Part shown: positions 59,902 to 64,000 of the stretch, piece by piece
Position numbering within the stretch: position 1 is the first letter of the stretch
Layout: each line of letters opens with the position of its first letter
NCBI RefSeq assembly: GCF_009914315.1
Contig: NZ_CP042596.1
Coordinates: 4,609,154-4,673,153, forward strand
Reading direction: 5' to 3'
Source: Granulicella sp. WH15
GTDB taxonomy: Bacteria > Acidobacteriota > Terriglobia > Terriglobales > Acidobacteriaceae
Length of the DNA stretch: 64,000 bases
Notes under the pieces: model-generated
Told to the model about the DNA's origin: nothing
Databases searched by the model: none
What the model saw: only the letters and a program-made list of their open reading frames with translations
Translations under genes and position numbers: made by a program

Positions 59902-61719
59902 TCAGCGCTTGACGGTCTTGCCCTGGATCGTCTTCGTCGCGCCCGGTTTCGCCCCGCCCGTTCCGACCCCGGCCTTGCGCCGCGCCCGCTTGGCCGCAAT
60001 CTCACGCATCTCCCGACCGATGGAGGTACGGTTCATCACTGCCTGCTGCGCGATGCCGATGAGGTTACCCACCGACCAGTACAGCGCCAGTCCCGACGAG
60101 TAGTTCCACGTCATATAGCCCGAAAATGCGGGCATCATGAACGCCATCATCCGCTGCTGCTGCGGGTCTACGCCCGGAGAAGGCGTATAGAACTGCACCA
60201 GGAACTGCGAGACCACCATGATGATCGGCAGGATATGGTACGGGTCGGCAGCCGAGAGGTCCGGCAGCCAGTACCAATGCGCCTGCCGCAGCTCCACCAC
60301 CTTGGGCAACATGCCGAAGAAGGCAAACAGCAGGGGCATCTGGATCAGCGTCGGGATGCAGCCGCCGAACATGTTGACTCCATTGTCCTTCTGGAGCTGC
60401 ATGATCTCGGCGTTCATCTCATTACGCTTGGGATCGGTCACCTTCAGGTTCTTGTACTTGGCCTTGATGGCGTCCATCTGCGGCTGAATCCGCTGCATCT
60501 TCAGGCCGGACTGCATGGTCTTGATGCGCAGCGGCAGGATCAGCAGGTTGATGAGCACGGTCAGGATGACAATAGACCAACCCCAGCTAGGGGTGACGTG
60601 CTCGTGGATGGCCCGCAATGCCAGGAAGAGGTACTTGCCGATAATCCCGAAGAATCCGAAGTCGAGCAGCGGCTGCAGGGTCACCTGCGGGTTGGCCGCA
60701 TGGATGTTCTTCAGCACGTCTACGGCCTTGGGGCCGACGAAGACCCGCGTCTGCGTGTGGCCGGAAAGATCGCCGACCGCCGATCCGATGATCGGCACCA
60801 CCAGACTCTTGCCCGCGTCCTTCTTGGCCGGAACTCCGTGGCCTACGCCGTTATGCCGCGCCGCCTTCACCACGTCCAGCTCGTTGTGCAAGGTGGCCAC
60901 AGTCGCGGACTCCGGATTGTCGGGCAGGAAGATGGCCGCGAAGTACATATCGCTGACGCCCGCCCAGTCGAACGGCCCATTCAGCGTGTTGCCGCCGACG
61001 ATCTTCTTGGGAGCCAGGTGCTCCTCGTGGCCATTGGCGCTCGAATCGAGCTGCGCGCCGATGTAGGCCATCGCGTTCTCCTGGTCGCCGAAGCCGCCGG
61101 GCCAGGAGAGCAGTGCGCGGAAGGGCGCGCCGTTGCGCAGCACCTGCGTATCGGCGTGCAGCACGTAGCTCTCGTCGAAGCTGAAGATCTTGGTGACCTG
61201 GAACTCGCCGTTCTGGAACTTGAACGTAAGCGTGCTCGGCGCGGTCAGGTTGCCGGTGGCCGAGGGCACGTAGAGCGCATTCGTCAGGCTGGCCGTGACG
61301 CCGGGGTCATAGGTATAGAGCGAGAGCGGGTAGCCGTAGGCCGTCGAGGCCTGGTCGTGCACCAGGTCCAGCGGGCGACCGTCGCTGGTCTTGTACCGCT
61401 TCAGAATCCAGCTGGTGACCTGCGCGCCGCGGTTCGAGAAGGTGATCTTGTACAACTCGTTCTCGACAGTGGTCGTGGTCTCAGCCGTACCCTGGATGAC
61501 CGGGGCCTGTGAGGCCCCAGCGACGGCGGCCGGTAACGGGGTTGCCGCCGCGTTCGGCTGCGACTGTGAGGCCGCGCTCGGCGAGACGGTCTGCGGGTTA
61601 TGTTTGGCACGCCAGAACTGCAGGCCGCTAAACACAAGCACCATCACCAGCATGACGACAAGCAGGGAGCTATTGCTTTGGGTGTTTCCCTGCTGATTCG
61701 GGTTCTTAAACTCTGCCAC
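59902..61719 (-). CDS. yidC: Membrane protein insertase YidC
   Basis: 605 aa, GTG start. The N-terminal helix (SLLVVMLVMVLVFSGLQFW) is followed by a large periplasmic beta domain (about 75-370). The conserved insertase core has five helices, including HVTPSWGWSIVILTVLINL, PLRIKTMQSGLKMQRIQPQM and FGGCIPTLIQMPLLFAFFGM, and the last helices near 505-560. The C-terminus is basic (RAKRARRKAG-like, GATKTIQGKTVKR), which helps ribosome binding. It inserts membrane proteins with or without SecYEG. It follows rnpA-yidD in the usual order. Confidence 0.96.
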   Translation of the reverse strand: MAEFKNPNQQGNTQSNSSLLVVMLVMVLVFSGLQFWRAKHNPQTVSPSAASQSQPNAAATPLPAAVAGASQAPVIQGTAETTTTVENELYKITFSNRGAQVTSWILKRYKTSDGRPLDLVHDQASTAYGYPLSLYTYDPGVTASLTNALYVPSATGNLTAPSTLTFKFQNGEFQVTKIFSFDESYVLHADTQVLRNGAPFRALLSWPGGFGDQENAMAYIGAQLDSSANGHEEHLAPKKIVGGNTLNGPFDWAGVSDMYFAAIFLPDNPESATVATLHNELDVVKAARHNGVGHGVPAKKDAGKSLVVPIIGSAVGDLSGHTQTRVFVGPKAVDVLKNIHAANPQVTLQPLLDFGFFGIIGKYLFLALRAIHEHVTPSWGWSIVILTVLINLLILPLRIKTMQSGLKMQRIQPQMDAIKAKYKNLKVTDPKRNEMNAEIMQLQKDNGVNMFGGCIPTLIQMPLLFAFFGMLPKVVELRQAHWYWLPDLSAADPYHILPIIMVVSQFLVQFYTPSPGVDPQQQRMMAFMMPAFSGYMTWNYSSGLALYWSVGNLIGIAQQAVMNRTSIGREMREIAAKRARRKAGVGTGGAKPGATKTIQGKTVKR

Positions 61720-61807
61720 TCGGGGATCCTGTCTCTCGTGCGCTTGAAGCTCGTACAGATGTGGCGAAGTTCGCCACTATTGATGATAAACGGTTGCCGG
61801 GAATACG

Positions 61808-61985
61808 GGCACTTCGTGCGGTTCTCGGGGGCGGTATAGGGAGATTAATTTCTTAGGCCCTCCCGCTGGTCGGCAGCGAAAATCCTTCTTCCCCACCAGA
61901 GGGAGGGCCACGCGAAGCAGTAAAAAGGCGTGTAAACGTCCGCCCTCCGCGCAGGAGGCCCGTCCGGCAGGACAAAGCCTTTGTC
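61808..61985 (+). repeat. Composite intergenic repeat D-B-C
   Basis: 61808-61850 is D (GCACTTCGTGCGGTTCTCGG), 61856-61909 is B with a damaged right arm (CACCAGAGGGAGGGCC), and 61910-61980 is C (CGCGAAGCAGTAAAAAGGCG). It separates yidC from yidD, two genes that are normally only a few bases apart. Confidence 0.85.
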
Positions 61986-61986
61986 T

Positions 61987-62217
61987 CTAACGATCAGGAA
62001 CCGGGTCGAATCCACCCTTCGCCAGAGGATTGCAGCGAGCAACCCGCGCAACCGCCAGCCGCGTACCCTTGATCCAACCGAAGCGGTCGATGGCGACGTA
62101 GGCATATTCGGAACAGGTAGGAAGATAGATGCAATGCGAGACGCCAAAGCTATGCAGCATGGGCGAAAACGCCCGCTTGTAGAGGCCGAAGAGCAGCTTC
62201 AGCACAATGGCTTTCAT
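61987..62217 (-). CDS. yidD: Membrane protein insertion efficiency factor YidD
   Basis: 76 aa from the ATG at 62217, which overlaps the rnpA stop as ATGA; longer frames upstream are rnpA antisense-frame sequence. MKAIVLKLLFGLYKRAFSPM starts an amphipathic helix, followed by the family signature LPTCSEYAYVAIDRFG and LAVARVARCNPLAKGGFDPV with the conserved Cys residues. It is thought to help YidC-dependent insertion. Translationally coupled to rnpA. Confidence 0.94.
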   Translation of the reverse strand: MKAIVLKLLFGLYKRAFSPMLHSFGVSHCIYLPTCSEYAYVAIDRFGWIKGTRLAVARVARCNPLAKGGFDPVPDR

Positions 62218-62621
62218 GGCTCGGGCATAGCCGCCGGGGCCTTCGCCTGCCGGTCGAGCGTCTTCTGGATCGTGCGGAAGACCGACGCGACCTCCTGCTC
62301 CAGCTTCACGAAGTCCATCTCGAGGATCGAACGGCGCGGGTGCAGGATCACGTCCACCGGCCCGTGCAGCAACCCGGCCTGATGGCGGATGCACTCGCGC
62401 ATCCGCCGCTTGATGCGATTGCGGTCCACCGCCTTGCCCATCACCTTGCCGACGGTCAGCCCGATGCGCGCGCCCGGTGTCTCGCTGCGCCGGTCCGCGG
62501 GCCGCACCGAGAAGAAGAAGGTCATCTGCTTGGAGAACTGTTTGCGGCTGGACGTATACACGCGCTGGTAGTCGGCGTGTTTCCGCAGGCGAAGCAGCGC
62601 GTTGGGGGTCTTGATCTTCAT
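62214..62621 (-). CDS. rnpA: Ribonuclease P protein component
   Basis: 135 aa basic protein that works with the RNase P RNA to mature tRNA 5' ends. LRLRKHADYQRVYTSSRKQF and RIGLTVGKVMGKAVDRNRIK are family patterns, with the RNR motif VDRNRIKRRMRE. The C-terminus is slightly longer than usual, ending in QKTLDRQAKAPAAMPEP. rnpA normally follows rpmH directly; here a cupin gene lies between them, 28 bp upstream. The RNase P RNA gene itself is not in the window. Confidence 0.95.
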   Translation of the reverse strand: MKIKTPNALLRLRKHADYQRVYTSSRKQFSKQMTFFFSVRPADRRSETPGARIGLTVGKVMGKAVDRNRIKRRMRECIRHQAGLLHGPVDVILHPRRSILEMDFVKLEQEVASVFRTIQKTLDRQAKAPAAMPEP

Positions 62622-62649
62622 CCTGCTACTTATCTATTGATTTGAAAGC

Positions 62650-63048
62650 TTAGCCGAGTTGCTCGGCGATCGAGCGCGTCATGGCGGTCTGCTCGGCGCC
62701 GGTGTGCTGCGTCGTCACGGTCTCGATCAGCGCGAGCCAGGTCTCTTCCTCAGCGGAGGTATTGTGCCTGAGTCCGCGCGGCACCACGAAGAACTCGCCC
62801 GCGCCCACGCGAACAGGTCCGCCATCGTCTGCCGAGCGCCCGATAGTCAGCACACCGCGCAGCACCAGGAACATCTCGTCTTCGGCTGCGTGCTCGTGCC
62901 AGGGGAACTCGCCCTGCACCTTGACGACCTTGATGTACTGGTCGTTCACCCGGCCCACCACGCGCGGCGACCAGAGATCGGTCAGCGCAGCACAGGCGTC
63001 CGCTAGAGAAACCGGAGCTTCACTCGAGATGGCGGGCGCGTCTGGCAT
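62650..63048 (-). CDS. Cupin-domain protein
   Basis: 132 aa single cupin. The first cupin motif is WHEHAAEDEMFLVLRG (His-His-Glu metal ligands), the second PRGLRHN (His). It is soluble with no signal peptide. The substrate is unknown; small cupins of this kind may be dioxygenases, isomerases or sensors. It sits inside the rpmH-rnpA-yidD-yidC group, 28 bp before rnpA and about 150 bp after rpmH, an unusual place. Confidence 0.87.
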   Translation of the reverse strand: MPDAPAISSEAPVSLADACAALTDLWSPRVVGRVNDQYIKVVKVQGEFPWHEHAAEDEMFLVLRGVLTIGRSADDGGPVRVGAGEFFVVPRGLRHNTSAEEETWLALIETVTTQHTGAEQTAMTRSIAEQLG

Positions 63049-63128
63049 CGGTTGTAAGGGGATCTAATGACGATCTTGTAACCAAGACCTTGTAACGGGG
63101 AGTCGAAGAAGGGCCGATAAAGAAGGAA

Positions 63129-63158
63129 CCGGGATGAGGCCAACCCGCCTCATCCCTT
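63129..63158 (+). terminator. Hairpin between rpmH and the cupin gene
   Basis: GGGATGAGGC pairs with GCCTCATCCC over a six-base loop, with TTTT after it on the plus strand. For rpmH transcripts on the minus strand it is followed by GGTTCC, so it would be a weak terminator in that direction; it may instead stabilise the rpmH mRNA end. Confidence 0.6.
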
Positions 63159-63197
63159 TTGTATTCCCAAATTGAAATCGACTCTGCGTGAGATCGA

Positions 63198-63353
63198 CTA
63201 GTCGCGGTAGCCAGCCGAGACGGCGATCTTGTGACGACCCTTGGCGCGGCGGCGGCTCAGAACGGCAGCGCCGGCCTTGGTCTTCATGCGGGTAAGAAAG
63301 CCGTGGGTCTTGGCGCGGTGGCGGCGGTTGGGCTGAAAGGTACGCTTGGGCAT
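63198..63353 (-). CDS. rpmH: 50S ribosomal protein L34
   Basis: 51 aa, too short for many gene finders. The sequence [19 protein letters not shown], then [20 protein letters not shown] and ending in SAGYRD, matches bacterial L34. CAGGAG lies about 14 bases upstream of the ATG on the minus strand. In most bacteria rpmH is next to dnaA or oriC and opens the rpmH-rnpA-yidD-yidC operon. Confidence 0.96.
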   Translation of the reverse strand: MPKRTFQPNRRHRAKTHGFLTRMKTKAGAAVLSRRRAKGRHKIAVSAGYRD

Positions 63354-64000
63354 GGGACTGACTCCTGAACTTGACTAGACTTGATCTTCGACTCGGCCTT
63401 CAAAGATTGAAGGCGAAGCGTGATTGCAAAATGTCTGCCGGGGCCTTCGGTGGCGGTGCTGGCAGCGACGATTCAATCGAGGTCTACAGAAGTGATTGGA
63501 TCGAGGTTACAGAAGCTCCACCGTGGCAGTTACGGCAAGATTCAAGTATACCCCAGCAGCGTGGAAAAGCAGAAATAAATACCCGAGGGTACACCCTTTT
63601 CAGTCACTTGTCTGCATCACAGAAGTATCGGTTTTTCTTTTGGGACATGGCTTTCACAAGGAATGGTGCAACCCTCTTTTTTCGAAAAATAGCCTTGAAA
63701 ACTGCCCTCTTCCCCGTGCTACCATCAAACCCGCTCAGTAAGTTGCAGCGCGTGTTATCAGGTAATGTTTCACGCTCTGCCTTACCATTGAATTCTTTTT
63801 CTGTCTGCGCTTTTCTAATCAGTTTTCACTCGATCGGACAGACTCTCCGGGCGTCTTTTTGAGACCATCCCGAACCGGCCAGCGATGGCGGGCAGGGAAA
63901 CTCTTTGCCCTTTCGCAGCTCCCACTTTTAGGGGCGGCGGCCTTGCAGTTGCATCACCAGTACTGACTCCCCCTAGAAGTTGAGAGAAGGAACGAACGCG
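63354..64000. other. 647-bp gene-poor region upstream of rpmH
   Basis: The first 80 bp hold the rpmH leader. A 163-codon plus-strand frame (63371-63862) has low-quality composition and no ribosome site and is not called. The region is more AT-rich than average (63600-63800). No DnaA box matching TTATNCACA was found on either strand, although an origin is commonly near rpmH. It could be an intergenic region before a dnaA gene to the right. Confidence 0.45.

Noticed and set aside
63371..63862. 163-codon frame upstream of rpmH
   Set aside because: Lies across the rpmH leader and an AT-rich stretch, with no ribosome site or domain pattern.
1..64000. tRNA, rRNA and other structural RNA genes
   Set aside because: Reading both strands for T-arm-like GGTTCRANNCC patterns and for RNase P, SRP or tmRNA landmarks gave nothing convincing.

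Overview
This 64 kb window is high-GC and dense with genes. It looks chromosomal and fits a soil Acidobacteriota, probably family Acidobacteriaceae (the Granulicella/Terriglobus/Edaphobacter type). That placement is an inference from gene content, not from a marker-gene comparison. It rests on very large TonB-dependent, Oar-like receptors with carboxypeptidase-regulatory N-termini, a giant lipoprotein of putative-Ig repeats, GC-rich codon use and a Gram-negative lipid A gene (lpxC). No rRNA, tRNA, CRISPR array, IS transposase or phage gene was found.

Layout. 1-2713: 5' part of an Oar-like receptor running off the left edge. 3.1-8.3 kb: a plus-strand housekeeping run (obgE, an outer-membrane barrel, nadD, rsfS, rlmH, cobalamin adenosyltransferase, accD). 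8.3-12.9 kb: two unknown genes, ruvA, an M20 peptidase, lpxC, folK. 13.4-19.3 kb: an OmpA-type protein and a 1503-aa lipoprotein. 19.7-30.1 kb: a signalling and scavenging block with two histidine kinase/response regulator pairs, an atypical third regulator, a TonB receptor and an AppA-like histidine acid phosphatase. 30.2-37.5 kb: a periplasmic protein and a DUF190-TolC-adaptor-RND efflux operon. 37.8-43.4 kb: an Oar-like receptor, an S1/P1 nuclease and a GntR regulator. 43.7-55.3 kb: mnmE, purine nucleoside permease, SPFH protein, DUF2461, HU, a methyltransferase-like membrane protein, parB, parA, two parS sites, rsmG, a glutamine amidotransferase, plsC, folC. 55.5-63.4 kb: azoreductase, thrS, a degenerate Jag/KhpB, yidC, yidD, rnpA, a cupin and rpmH. 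The last group and the par/rsmG/mnmE genes are those usually found near a bacterial replication origin, so the origin may lie just right of the window.

Two things stand out. First, a triple direct repeat of GTAAG with an exact 11-bp period lies upstream of three separate transcription units: the 29.4-30.1 kb two-component operon with its divergent neighbour, the operon encoding the atypical regulator, and the RND efflux operon. This is the geometry expected for an OmpR-family operator and predicts one envelope regulon inside the window. Second, most operon boundaries carry modular intergenic repeats (called A to F here) that recur in both orientations and in composite arrangements, including large hairpins. 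One of them supplies the last codons and stop of folK.
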